Notes under the pieces: generated by a model
Told to the model about the DNA's origin: nothing
The model's database searches: none
The model's input: the letters and a program-made list of their open reading frames with translations, nothing else
From: Eutreptiella sp. 'Long Island Sound 2002'
Lineage: Eukaryota; Euglenozoa; Euglenophyceae; Eutreptiales; Eutreptiaceae
Direction: 5' to 3'
Assembly (NCBI GenBank): GCA_964036045.1
Contig: OZ038383.1
Location: 38,690,294-38,754,293, forward strand
DNA: 64,000 bases
Shown here: piece after piece, positions 1 through 9,870 of the stretch
Position numbering within the stretch: position 1 is the stretch's first letter
Layout of the letters: each line of letters begins with the position of its first letter
Position numbers and translations under genes: made by a program

Positions 1-1431
1 TTTTACCTCTTTGAACATTTGATCTAATGCTTGTTGGTAGGGCGTTGCGTTAGGAACAAGGGGCCGCAGCTCATTGTTGTTTCGGGCGGCCACAACCTTG
101 ACAGACGCAGCAAAATGTGGACCGAAGTTGTCAGCAGCCAAAATCAGGTTGGAGGCCACTGAACCCAGTTTGTACATGAAGCGTTCCATAGTATTTGTGT
201 CCTGCCATGAGGCTGGTTGCGCATCAAAGAAAACAAACTGCCACTTGTGGTGGGGCAGGCTACACACCTTTTTGCTGAGCTGGCCTTTTTTACCTTTAAT
301 TATTATCTGTGCAAGCAGGATTTTCTGGACATCTATTACTAAACATAAAGTAACACCCCCTTTATCCCCCACCACCCCTCGCATCCGCTTACGCTTGACA
401 CCCACCTCGTCAAGGGAGAACAGAACTTTTGAGGGTCCCATCCCCCATCGAATCCTGGACTCATGTAGGTTGGCAAGCCGGGCACTTTTGAGGTCCCTGT
501 GTGACAGGGAACCTCGAGCAGCGTAAAACAACTGCAATTGTGCTGCCAACATGGAGGCTGCCGCGAGGGTTACGCCGGTCTTTAGCGGAACTCCCACGCG
601 AGCACCGACGCGGTTAATTAACCACTCCCGAGTGGACTTGTCCGATTCCATCAGGGCCTTCATTCCCTTGGGATCCCTCTCTGCAAGACCCTCTGTCCTG
701 GACGGAAACTCGGGGTCCTCAAGCATCTCTTTGTGAAATACTTCGACAGTGACAACATTGCACTGGCGACGCAAATCGGCCAATAGAGAGAGAAGCCAAT
801 CACCCAACTCATTCCAAACTGTTGTTTTTTTTGTGCGACTGCTGGGGACACGCTGCATGATCACCACACGACCCTTGTGCCGCCTGGATGTTTGAATTTT
901 GTTATTCCCATTGTCAAGGTCGAATTTTTTATACTCTGCCTTCCACATCTTCACGAGATTGGCAACATTACTGGCGTTCGAGAGGAATGGGAACTCACTG
1001 CAAAGTTTGGCGATTCGTTTCCCCCCAGTTCCATAACTTTTCAGTTCATCATAGCGCCTGCAGACCTTAACACGTTCCCCTGTTGACAGATTGGTAGGTG
1101 TTGATGGTGCATCAACCACAGCCCTTTGTTCATAATCATCCACAAACCTATACAGCAAACTGTACCCAGTTTCCTCAATCTGAAGCCTCTGGAGGAGGCT
1201 TGGAGTCTGTCTAACCTCTTGAAGTTTCAGTTCACTACGGATCAGGTTCACCAATGTTGTGTCACCATACAAGCCCTGCATCAAAGCCACATTCGGAAGG
1301 AACAGCCCTGTTTCCCTATCCACTTTAAAGTGCCACTTAGGAAAGTCTTCAGTGGTGGCTCCTGGGCTTCCACTGCTGGTTGCTGCTCGCTTCGTGTTGA
1401 TTCTTCTTTGCACCAATCGTTTTGGTGGCAT
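1..1431 (-). CDS. Pogo/Tigger-like DDE transposase, C-terminus off the window
   Basis: The minus strand is open for 477 codons from an ATG (complement of 1429-1431) to the window edge, with no stop. It would cut and paste a DNA transposon. Seen: a basic N-terminus (MPPKRLVQRR), a region resembling a CENP-B-type helix-turn-helix (REWLINRVGARVGVPLKT) at about residues 250-275, then a DDE-like core: first Asp in FSLDEVGVKR, second in LAADNFGPHF, third in QQALDQMFKEV. The last two Asp are separated by 35 residues, as in DDxD Tc1/Pogo enzymes. The family assignment rests on this layout and the NATPxxQALDQ block before the third Asp. No terminal inverted repeat can be paired because the left end is missing. 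It is a different family from the transposase at 2661-4338. The uninterrupted frame suggests a young copy. Confidence 0.8.
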   Translation of the reverse strand, partial: MPPKRLVQRRINTKRAATSSGSPGATTEDFPKWHFKVDRETGLFLPNVALMQGLYGDTTLVNLIRSELKLQEVRQTPSLLQRLQIEETGYSLLYRFVDDYEQRAVVDAPSTPTNLSTGERVKVCRRYDELKSYGTGGKRIAKLCSEFPFLSNASNVANLVKMWKAEYKKFDLDNGNNKIQTSRRHKGRVVIMQRVPSSRTKKTTVWNELGDWLLSLLADLRRQCNVVTVEVFHKEMLEDPEFPSRTEGLAERDPKGMKALMESDKSTREWLINRVGARVGVPLKTGVTLAAASMLAAQLQLFYAARGSLSHRDLKSARLANLHESRIRWGMGPSKVLFSLDEVGVKRKRMRGVVGDKGGVTLCLVIDVQKILLAQIIIKGKKGQLSKKVCSLPHHKWQFVFFDAQPASWQDTNTMERFMYKLGSVASNLILAADNFGPHFAASVKVVAARNNNELRPLVPNATPYQQALDQMFKEVK

Positions 1432-1515
1432 GATGATGCGTAACTGCGACAGCGGCACAAAGTGCAACACACGGATGTCAACAATGTTCAACAATCCGTA
1501 ACTGGAAGAGTGTCA

Positions 1516-1840
1516 CAAAATGGCCATCAAAACTTCATCACGGCTCATAACTCAACGAATGTTGCCACAAACAAGAAGTACCACCCCGAATGCACAAGAA
1601 AAGATACCTCGCACAACACAAGGGTCTCTCGCCGCCGCTGGGAGAAGCTGATGCTGAGGGCGGTGAGGATTCGTCCCTATAACAAGTCCAAAAGGTGATA
1701 ATCTCATTGTCATACCTCTGACACTAACTCGACGAATGGCACCAAAAAAAAGTGTCCAAGGAGTGGAAAACAAGACCTCAACAACCTCGTCGAACGCTTT
1801 GTCTCACTTCTCGTTCGTCGAATTCACAGCATCTTGATTT
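1516..1840. repeat. 325-bp tandem repeat, copy 1 (uninterrupted)
   Basis: This unit begins with CAAAATGGCCATC and is followed head-to-tail by a second copy starting at 1841. The offset is exactly 325 bp along the whole unit. It contains the empty site GTGATAATCTC (TA at 1699-1700) that is occupied by a transposon in copy 2. No coding function is visible. Confidence 0.9.
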
Positions 1841-2025
1841 CAAAATGGCCATCAAAACTTCATCACGGCTCATAACTCAATGAATGTTGCCACAAACAAG
1901 AGGTACCACCCCGAAAGCACAAGAAAACATACCTCGCACAACACAAGGGTCTCTCGCCACCGCTGGGAGAAGCTGATGCTGACGGCGGTGAGGTTTCGTC
2001 TCTGTAACAAGTCCAAAATGTGATA
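1841..2025. repeat. 325-bp tandem repeat, copy 2, left part
   Basis: Left 185 bp of the second 325-bp unit, ending in the TA at 2024-2025 where the Pogo-type element inserted. It aligns with 1516-1700 without net gaps. Confidence 0.9.
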
Positions 2026-4654
2026 AGGTAAAGGAGCCGGTTTTTGTACCAGGCACTAGTTGTTGTACCACCATAAGTTTTTCAAACTTTCCACATGAAA
2101 ACGTAGTGTTTATTGTAGGATTTAGCAATACTAAAGGGTACCTTACCATTGGGGTATGCTTGGTTGCACCTAAATCCGATTGTCTAACACAAGTTTGGGT
2201 CAAGGAAGCTCCTAGGGGGCCCCTATAACAATTTTCTCTTTTTTTGCTCCCACCAAGAAATCAGGCAAAATTTGGATGTTTGTTGGAAATGAGGTCCGCT
2301 AGGCCCGTGAAACTCCTTTTCATAGTGCCAATGCCTTTGCATCACCTATTTGTATCCCATGCCCAAAGGAATACCATGTTTCTTTGCCTAGCAAAGTGTT
2401 TTTCTGCGTATACATCCCGCTTTTCATGCGCCAAAATTTTCGAAAAAAATTTTTTTTAAAAAAAAATTATTTTTTTCCAAAACTTTTTTTTTGTGAAAAG
2501 TTGTGGTAGCCTTACTGCCGTTAGGCAAGGTGGTACCTTTTCCTTTGCGCTGTCAAACCCTTTCACAGCACTGCCAATGCACTGTTGTTGCACCATTGCC
2601 CATCCGGGTTCATTTTGTTTCGGTGGTCCGCGTTGACAAACACTTTCCACCCCAAAGACACTAACAGCTACTTTGGTAGCTAACATACAAATCAAACGGA
2701 TCTCCTGCACCATCCCCTTCGTCGGAGGAAGACTGTGCTTCGTCAGGACCAGGGGCTGGTGCTGGGGCAGGGTCATCAACCCTTCGGCGTTTCTCAGGTC
2801 TGGGTTTTGGGGCTGGTTTGGCAGGACTTTTTGCTGCAGGCCTGTCGACCCATCCCAGAGGCTCCCCCACTCGCCGTGCCCTCCGTTTCGGTGCTGGTTT
2901 TGCGGCAGCACCATTCTCTTTTTCACTGACCTTATCTAAAAAATCCTGGGCTGTCACAAAGCCCCCGAGGCGCAGCGACCAAGGATCGTCCCGCGTGGCC
3001 GCACTGATGGCCGTGCCACTGCACTGTGTTGAAGCATCGCTTTTTGATGACACCTGGGAGGGAGCTGCTGCAGAGTTTTGGGACGAGCCTTGCGAAGAGT
3101 TTTCTTGAGGATCTTGCAATGCAACAGGGCTGTGAGTAGGGCTGGCAGGGCATGCAGGGAGGTCCTGGTGCTGGATGCGCTCACGGGGACAGTGTTCCAG
3201 AAAATCTTGGGGATCAAACGGACTGATGCCACAGGACCTAAAGCCTGACAGAATATTTCGTGGTGTGACTGCATCAACATATGCATCTGTCCACAGTTCT
3301 ACAAAGTCTGCAGGGGACGGGGCTCTGTGATGGTTTTTCCTTTTCCAGTGTTCTTCCTTTTTGCGAAACGAGGCCTTCAGTGCCCTGAAAACGGCTTTGT
3401 CGAGTTGCTGAATGACATCTGTCAGATGGGGGGGGAACACAACCACCTCTACACCCCAAGACTTCATTTTTTGCAGACCCTGCAGTGTGAGGTGTGTTTT
3501 GCTGCCATCCATCAGTAACAAAATGCATTTCTGAGGGTAGCTGAGTGGTTGTGTTTCTTTCACGAGTACTGTTTCCACCCACTCCAGGAAGACCTCTTGA
3601 GAGGACCACCCATCAGGCGTTCCTTTCAGTGTAACTGGGCACTGTGCACGGAGGAACATGTCACCTCTTATTTTTTTTGTGTTCCATAGGAGTGCTGGTT
3701 TTGTGGCCTGGCCCTGTGCATTGACAGCAACTATGGCGGTGATGTGCTGCCGCTGCCAGCCACGGCGTTGCGCCACAGTTTTTCTCCCCTTCCTCACCCA
3801 CACACGCTGTCCCACGGTGGTGAACTGTCGAAAAAACCCTGACTCATCCTCGTTCCAGATATGGCAGGGGTTATAGGCAACTTTTTGTAAACCTGGGTTT
3901 AAATGATTATTAAAAAACTATGTCCACTGCCGGGGGCTCAAACGGGCAGAGGCACGCTGCGATTCAACATTTTGAGCAAGTCTTGAAACAAAGTCACTGT
4001 TGCGACGCTTAAACAGTTTCCACCATGTCTTACCAAACTTACAAGGGAGAGCTGGGTTTTGCACACTCTGCACACCTCATTCGCCCCATGGCGTCAGTTA
4101 GGGTCTGGCGGTGGACTCCCAACTCAGTCGCACCCTTGCGAATGTTCTTGGCTTTGATAAGGCAGTCGACGGCGATGCGTTCCATGTCTGACGGCTTTTC
4201 CCATAGTGGAAGGATGTATAGGACCTGGGAGGGAGGCTTCGGGACCGCGGTCTTCTGGCGCGTGCTTCCTGTGCTTCGTGTTTTCGCTTTTGTTACCTCC
4301 GCAATCCACTGGCGCGCCCTTCTTTTGCAGTCACGCATCTGAACACATCCATCCAAAGAAAAATTAATTTCGAAGATTTCTGTCTAATTTATTATGAATT
4401 TTTTCGTGAAATACCTGAGATCTTCTCTCTTCTTTGTTGGCACAGAAACAGGCGCGACCGCGATCCCGTGATCTCTGCGCGACCCCGTCTGGCACCGATT
4501 TCTCGAGTACCAGTTAAATTTTGCATATTGAACCAAAAACATTTTAAAACTTCAGGATTTGACCTAAAACATTGTAAATTTATAGCTGCCAGCTTTAATT
4601 GCGGCCTACAATTTTAGTAGCATTGATTTGGTACAGTAATTGGCTACTTTACCT
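2026..4654 (-). mobile_element. Pogo-type DNA transposon with TIRs and TA target duplication
   Basis: A 2,629-bp element. The left end reads AGGTAAAGGAGCCGG and the right end, reverse-complemented, AGGTAAAGTAGCCAA. The imperfect terminal repeats extend about 27 bp to GTACCA. TA flanks it on both sides (2024-2025 and 4655-4656), as expected for the Tc1/mariner/Pogo superfamily. The adjacent tandem copy at 1690-1710 shows the unoccupied site, which fixes both boundaries. It contains the broken transposase at 2661-4338. The segment 2400-2500 is A/T-homopolymer rich and apparently non-coding. Confidence 0.93.
2661..4338 (-). pseudogene. Pogo-type transposase, broken (one frameshift, one nonsense)
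   Basis: The encoded enzyme would excise and integrate the 2026-4654 element. N-terminal part (4338 down to about 4060): a psq-type helix-turn-helix (IRKGATELGVHRQTLTDAM). Next, in another frame, a CENP-B-type DNA-binding block (KTWWKLFKRRNSDFVSRL). Then the catalytic core: first Asp in WNEDESGFF, second in LLLMDGSKTH, third in VIQQLDKAVF, with 35 residues between the last two. The C-terminus is long, Pro/Ser/Lys-rich and acidic. The frame shifts by one base near 4050-4060, beside an AAAA run, and a TAG at 3918-3920 interrupts the stretch between the DNA-binding and catalytic parts. The catalytic Asp residues survive. The start is the ATG at 4336-4338; an upstream TTG is also in frame. Confidence 0.88.
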
Positions 4655-4656
4655 TA

Positions 4657-4796
4657 ATCTCAGCGTCATACCTCTGACTCTAACTCGACGAATGGCACCA
4701 AAAAAAAGCGTCCAAGGAGTGGAAAACAAGACCTCAACAACCTCGTCGAACGCTTTGTCTCACTTTTGGTTCTTCGAATTCACTGCATCTTGATTT
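4657..4796. repeat. 325-bp tandem repeat, copy 2, right part
   Basis: The continuation of the second 325-bp unit after the transposon. It aligns with 1701-1840, ending in CTTGATTT in both, with only scattered mismatches. Confidence 0.9.
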
Positions 4797-5600
4797 CTGA
4801 CGACAAACATCCAAGAATTCAAGCCACATTCAAAAAAACTGTTCGAATATCAAAATGAAATACAAACCTGAGCAAACAATCTTTTCTCAATGTTCCTTTC
4901 GAGGGGTCCAAAAGGTGCGGGAGCGGCGGATGCTTGAAGGAGATCGACCGTCTCTAGGAATCGAACTGAGGAGAATGGCGGCAGCGAAGGACCGCCAGGG
5001 ATCGCCAGGAATTGAACCACCGCAAGGAATCGAACCGCCGCCCGGCCTCCAGTGGCAAAAGGGTCCCCTGAGCTTTGCCACTCACCTACAAGTGCCGTAA
5101 CAGCCACATCCCCAATTTGGGTACATTTCTGCACTTTTGTACCCACTTTCAGCAACCGAAAAAAACCCCAAAAAGGGTACATTGCTAGACTTTTGGCAAG
5201 GTACATTAAGTGACATATTACTGTATTTGGATAACATACATAAACTGCACGGTTTCCAACCTTGCGATATTTTCCTCCACAATTCCATTTATTTTTTCCG
5301 TTGCTGTATCGAAACATTGTATGGATAGAAACCGTCTTGTGACCTTTGCATTGTACGAAAGAGGCGTTGCTTTTAGGGGCCTTTTAGGGGGCTTTTAGGG
5401 GCGTTAAAACTGTTTAGTCCGCACGAATGCCACAGCCAAAAAATTCACTTCTTTTCCTTTCACCAGCCGTGGTTGGCTCAAGCATCTGGTCGGATATGCA
5501 TCGGTTGGCAGCCTTCTTATTTTGGGAACTGCACACGGGCCTTCCGCTCGCACGCAACAAAGTCGAATATGACCACAGTCCAAAAACACCCGTTGTTACA
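4797..5600. other. Unassigned spacer
   Basis: No convincing coding region. It holds a short direct repetition of GGAATCGAAC-like words (about 4955-5040), paired GGGTACATT words near 5115-5185, and three TTTTAGGG words at 5371-5400. All are too short to assign. Confidence 0.4.
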
Positions 5601-5603
5601 ATA

Positions 5604-5785
5604 CCCAACAAAAATTAGTAACTAATAAGTTGTCACAACATACTGGGTGAGTCCCAGACGTTGAGGCCAATTTCTGGACTCCTATACGAGGGATATCTCA
5701 GCTGCGATACACAAGCAAAAGTCTCTGCTTTTTCTTCATCCTTTATTTACCATTACTTATTTCTTCGTTACTAATTTTTGTTGGG
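5604..5785. repeat. Inverted repeat, possible small MITE or hairpin
   Basis: The arm at 5604-5629 (CCCAACAAAAATTAGTAAC then AATAAG) is matched by the reverse complement of 5756-5785, with a 3-base gap and one mismatch. The arms enclose about 126 bp. The length suits a small MITE, but no target duplication is evident. Confidence 0.6.
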
Positions 5786-5933
5786 TGGCTTCTTGTCCTG
5801 CCACGGATTCCCTCACCCGGCTGGTTTTGCGAACAGAAGGAACACAGTCAAAAGGTCACTTGCCCGCAGAGCTCCCCCACAAGACGTTGCTACACGACCT
5901 GTGCATTCGAAGGATCGCTTTTGGTTGTTAGCC

Positions 5934-6281
5934 ATGTCGACTAACAAGAACGCCTTCTATCCGCCAGCCCTGAAGTGGAATACCTCCCAGTTGTCGTTCG
6001 TGCTGAATAATCACGCGTTAAAGCACGATCTGATTCGCTTGGGGATGCTTGTGGCTGGGCCTGGGCTGTTCTATTTGTATGTGAGCAACTACTACAAGGA
6101 CTACGCCACTGGCATCGCAAGAGTTGCTGGACCAGCCGTCGTGGGTAGAGGATTCCGTGGTATGAAGCGGGACATGCCTTGGGGCAACGACTGCAACTTG
6201 CTAGGTAATGCGGAATGCCACAATGAGAAGGGAATGTGGCCAGAGAGCGGACGGCTGTTCACCTTTGGCACTAGTCTCTGA
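5934..6281 (+). CDS. Small single-membrane-segment protein, faintly COX6A-like
   Basis: The frame runs from 5778. The ATG at 5934 is chosen because it sits in a GCCATGTC context and begins the well-behaved part, giving about 115 residues. One hydrophobic segment is visible (LIRLGMLVAGPGLFYLYVSNYY, residues about 35-55), followed by a short soluble tail with KRDMPWGNDCN. A single membrane helix followed by a Lys-x-x-x-Pro-Trp-Gly motif recalls cytochrome c oxidase subunit VIa of the inner mitochondrial membrane. That similarity is weak and inferred by eye. It could equally be an unknown protein, one exon of a larger gene, or a retrocopy. It is the only candidate non-transposon protein in the window. 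Confidence 0.35.
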   Translation: MSTNKNAFYPPALKWNTSQLSFVLNNHALKHDLIRLGMLVAGPGLFYLYVSNYYKDYATGIARVAGPAVVGRGFRGMKRDMPWGNDCNLLGNAECHNEKGMWPESGRLFTFGTSL

Positions 6282-9200
6282 GAATTCGACTTTTAGAAGG
6301 CAGTCGGCACCGGAATCCCGAGCTGTGCATGCTCCAGTGTGCTCCATGACTGAGCTTGCTACTTTTGTTCTATCGTGGTTTCGGGTTGCAAGGCGACACT
6401 CTGCCTGCAGAAATGCCTCCAGTGGATTCTTGCAGCGCACTGGCCCCAAAACCTCACCCAGGGCACTCATGCACACCCCTACCCACGACCAATCCCGCCT
6501 GGATACCTCTGCTTAGCTTTCCTCGGATTAAGAGGCTCACAATAAGGCGACAGGTGGGATGGATAATTGAACATGAGTGTGACACGTAGCAAGGCACCCC
6601 GTAGCAATTTTTTTCACAGTATGCGGATGATCCTAGCACCATACGTTTGTTGTGCACTTGGCCGGGAGCAGCAACCTTGCCATCAAAAAGCTCAGCCCTG
6701 ACCTGTCTGACCCGTACGTGGACTTCATCCAGAAGGACCAATGAACCAAGTGCAGAAGAGTGCCAAAATTCCTCTTTTGCATCTTTTGTGTCACATTAAT
6801 TTCTCAGTCACAAATCAATCACCCAACACTCAACACTGCTGGCCATTTTACCCACATGATCAACAACATCATTGGATGAGGCGATTGCACTCATCCCTTG
6901 GGGGAGTGGTAAAGAAACAAATGCCTTGCAGTTGATTGATTGATGAGTGATACTGTCGAGCCAGAAACTGAAACTCAAATTTGGTACATGCATCTGGAAA
7001 GCCCAAATGGTATTTGACCACCATGCCACCATGTGGTGCAAAATTCATGTGGTATGCAAAAAACAGATTTCATATTCTCAGCTAGAAGTGTCCAAAATGG
7101 CCATTACCCATTCCCCATCAGTTTGTATGATCTGAGTCAGCAAATGACCAAAGTCTGGCCTCAAGCCCACCCAGGGTTGTCAACGGCTGCAGCAAGAACA
7201 TCCAGTTTTAGGATTTTTTTTTCCAGAGATGGGGGCGGTTCATCAACCAAGAACTCCCTGCTCGATATTTGTATTGGTATTGTGCGTGTGGCCTGTATTG
7301 CGACAGTGTATAGAATGTTCAATACAATGGCTGGGATGTTCGCCAAGAAAGCCGGAGGTTGAGCTGGAAATTTTTTTTTTGCGATTATGAGGCCCTATGC
7401 CACTACTTGGTTTGCTGATGATCATTTGTGTGAAATGAATTTAATATCACTAACCTTTTAGTTTGTCGCACCGGTTTGGCCTTGTGGGGTATTGTTATCA
7501 AGTTGTTCGGTTCATTTTCACAGAAAAACCATGATGCCATGTCATAGGAGGTGCCTTTAGCGCAGTGCAATTATTTAGGTGTTTAGCCGTACTGGAGACC
7601 CATACTTTGTGATCCTAAGAGTGTCATGGTTGCCCCTTGCGTAGGTTTTGATGCCTCTTCCACATTGGGGCTGTAGCATTTTTGGATTTTCACCCATTTC
7701 CACCCCTTTTCACCCAATTTTGCTCATCTCCACCATGGACTCCCAATTCGGTGTGGCACCTTGAGTTGCGTTGATGGACTCCCACACTTTGGTCCGGCAT
7801 TTTGAGCTTTGGTGATGGGGGGAAGAAGAGGAGCTGAATGATGATGAGGTAGCGGCGCTGGAGTTACAGGGTGTTGCCAGCCCGAATGATGTGGCAGAAA
7901 CTCTGCGTAACAGGGCCGCCGAAGAAACGGCCACGCAACTTTTCTGCAACCTTTCTGTTTGTCTGAAGTCAGCATTCCGCTACTGCTACTGCCGGGTTGG
8001 TGCTTCTTAGCCCCCAGGCAGGGGTATGGCGTGGATGAGGCCACTTGGGAGTCCTGCTTAGTTTTCCTTTTTTTGCCCTTTGGGCATTCGAACCCTGTTG
8101 CGGTTGAGTATTGTCGCAAAGCAACCTAGGTGAGCTGCTGAGGCTAGCTGAGTTGCTCCAAGAGAAAGTTTAAGGATCGACACTATTTGAGAGTCACCCT
8201 TTAGAGACTCACTGTTTTCTTTTTTCATGTTCTTGACCTATTATTCTTCGGTAGTAACCTAGTCTGAAAGTAGCATGCAGCATGCACGCAACGCAAGGAC
8301 CCCCAAATACATGCACACAATCTTCAGTAGTCGCATTTTTCAAGTGGTGACACATGGAGGGCACACGAACACAGTGAACACCGAGTTTTGGGTAGAGCGG
8401 CAGAGAAAACAATTTTTTCGAGCACGTGGGCCTGTTCGAGAAAAGAGCTTTGCGGATGGGACAAGATGTGTTCGATCACCCGCGGGTTCGTTATGCATCA
8501 TCCATAACGGTCATGGGTATTCGGCAACATCATTGCAAGGCTGTTCAAAGTATTTTTTTGTGGATTTATCTATTATTGGTGTTACCAAGTTCGTCTCTTT
8601 TCCCAGCAGTTTTGCACCATACAATTTGTTGAACCCATTTGGGTCCACATTTGTAACGCAGACCCAAGCCAAGTCTGCACCAAATTTGTGAATGGAAAAA
8701 AAGAGGATGATTTAATTGTAGCTTGATGGGCGCTAGAGCCAATGGTACGTCAAGGTGATCTGCTTAAAATAGTTGCCGTTCAATATATATCAGCGCTTTC
8801 ACGGACGGGGGGGGGGGGGGGCGATCCATCCAATAACTGCGGCTTTTGCGTTGACGGCTGATTTTTCGGATTGTGGTAGGGCTGCGTTATATTTTTTTCG
8901 GAAAGCCATCGAAAAGGGTTTTTCGAGGTGTACGTGTTGAGGGGGGGTAGGGGGCCACATTTTTGAGAACTTCGGCCGGGATTGGGTATTTTCAGCAGGT
9001 CTACACACGGTTCTGCTGCCCTGCTTTGGTGTGCCGTACAGTGTCGGTTGATGGTGCTCCGAAGGGGGGGGGTGTTGTGTAAAAAAGGGATTCCCGGGGA
9101 TGTATGGGTTGGGGTGGGGAAGGGGACGATACTTTTGAGAAATCGGGCCGGGATGGTCAGGGTTGTGTTGCGTTTGGATTTGTTAATCTCCAGGTACCAA

Positions 9201-9480
9201 CAACATGCAACAAAGACAAAAAAAGCGAGAGTAGGTGCAACGTACCCTCCGACCATACCCCGAAATTTGCAAAAAGGAATTATCTACTCCATAATTCGGG
9301 GGGGCGGGGTCCTTAACCCTCCAAAAACCTGGAATAAGCCGGGCCGGTGACGCGGATATTGCCAGATATATATCTTCCTATCTACACCCTTCTCCCCAGC
9401 TCTAGGTGGCTCCGGCATAGGGCTCTAATGTACGTGCGAAGGGTACAACGTGGTGCATGCACGTGGTGCAAGGGGGTAAG
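6282..9480. other. Unassigned region with G-runs and possible transposase crumbs
   Basis: No intact gene. A 95-codon minus frame at 6454-6741 begins with VLLDEVHVRVRQVRAELFDG, vaguely like a P-element-type transposase core, but is too short to call. The minus-strand frame at about 7590-7950 ends in CGRGIKTYARGNHDTLR, reminiscent of a BED finger, but has an internal stop and lacks one expected Cys. Around 8805-9320 two diverged units of roughly 180 bp carry runs of 7-15 G. Confidence 0.4.
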
Positions 9481-9489
9481 CTCGGTCAA

Positions 9490-9870
9490 AACGGGCTCAA
9501 AATGGGCTAAAATCACTTGTTTGAGCATTCAGAATGGTCCGGCATCATTTGTGGAAAAACGCACTTTTGACCTTGGTCCCAAAACGACCCATTTTCAAGG
9601 CACTTTGAGATTTTCAATGGTCCAAAACGCATCACCACAGGCTCAAAATGGGCTAAAAACACTTGTTTGAGCATCCCAAATGATCCAGGATCTCTTCTGG
9701 AAAAAAGCATTCTTGACCCATTTTTGACCCATTTTTGGTAACAAAACAGCCCCCTTTCAAGGCATTTTGGTATTTTGCATGGCCCAAAACGCGAAAGCAC
9801 GGGCTCAAAATGGGCTACAGACACTTGTTTGGGCATCCCAAGTGGTGGAGGAACAACTTTGCAAAAAGGT
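9490..9870. repeat. About 150-bp tandem repeat, three diverged units
   Basis: The words GCTCAAAATGGGCT and CACTTGTTTG recur at about 9495, 9641 and 9803, spacing 146 and 162 bp. Because the units stay in phase on the minus strand, the 9513-9836 frame shows a repeating pattern (KQV, AHFEPV, RFGP, KCLE). I see no sign that this frame is a real protein. Confidence 0.75.

Noticed and set aside
6454-6741. P-element-like transposase fragment on the minus strand
   Set aside because: One short motif (LLDEVHVR) and no continuation in either direction.
7590-7950. BED-type zinc finger on the minus strand
   Set aside because: One expected Cys is missing and a stop interrupts the frame.
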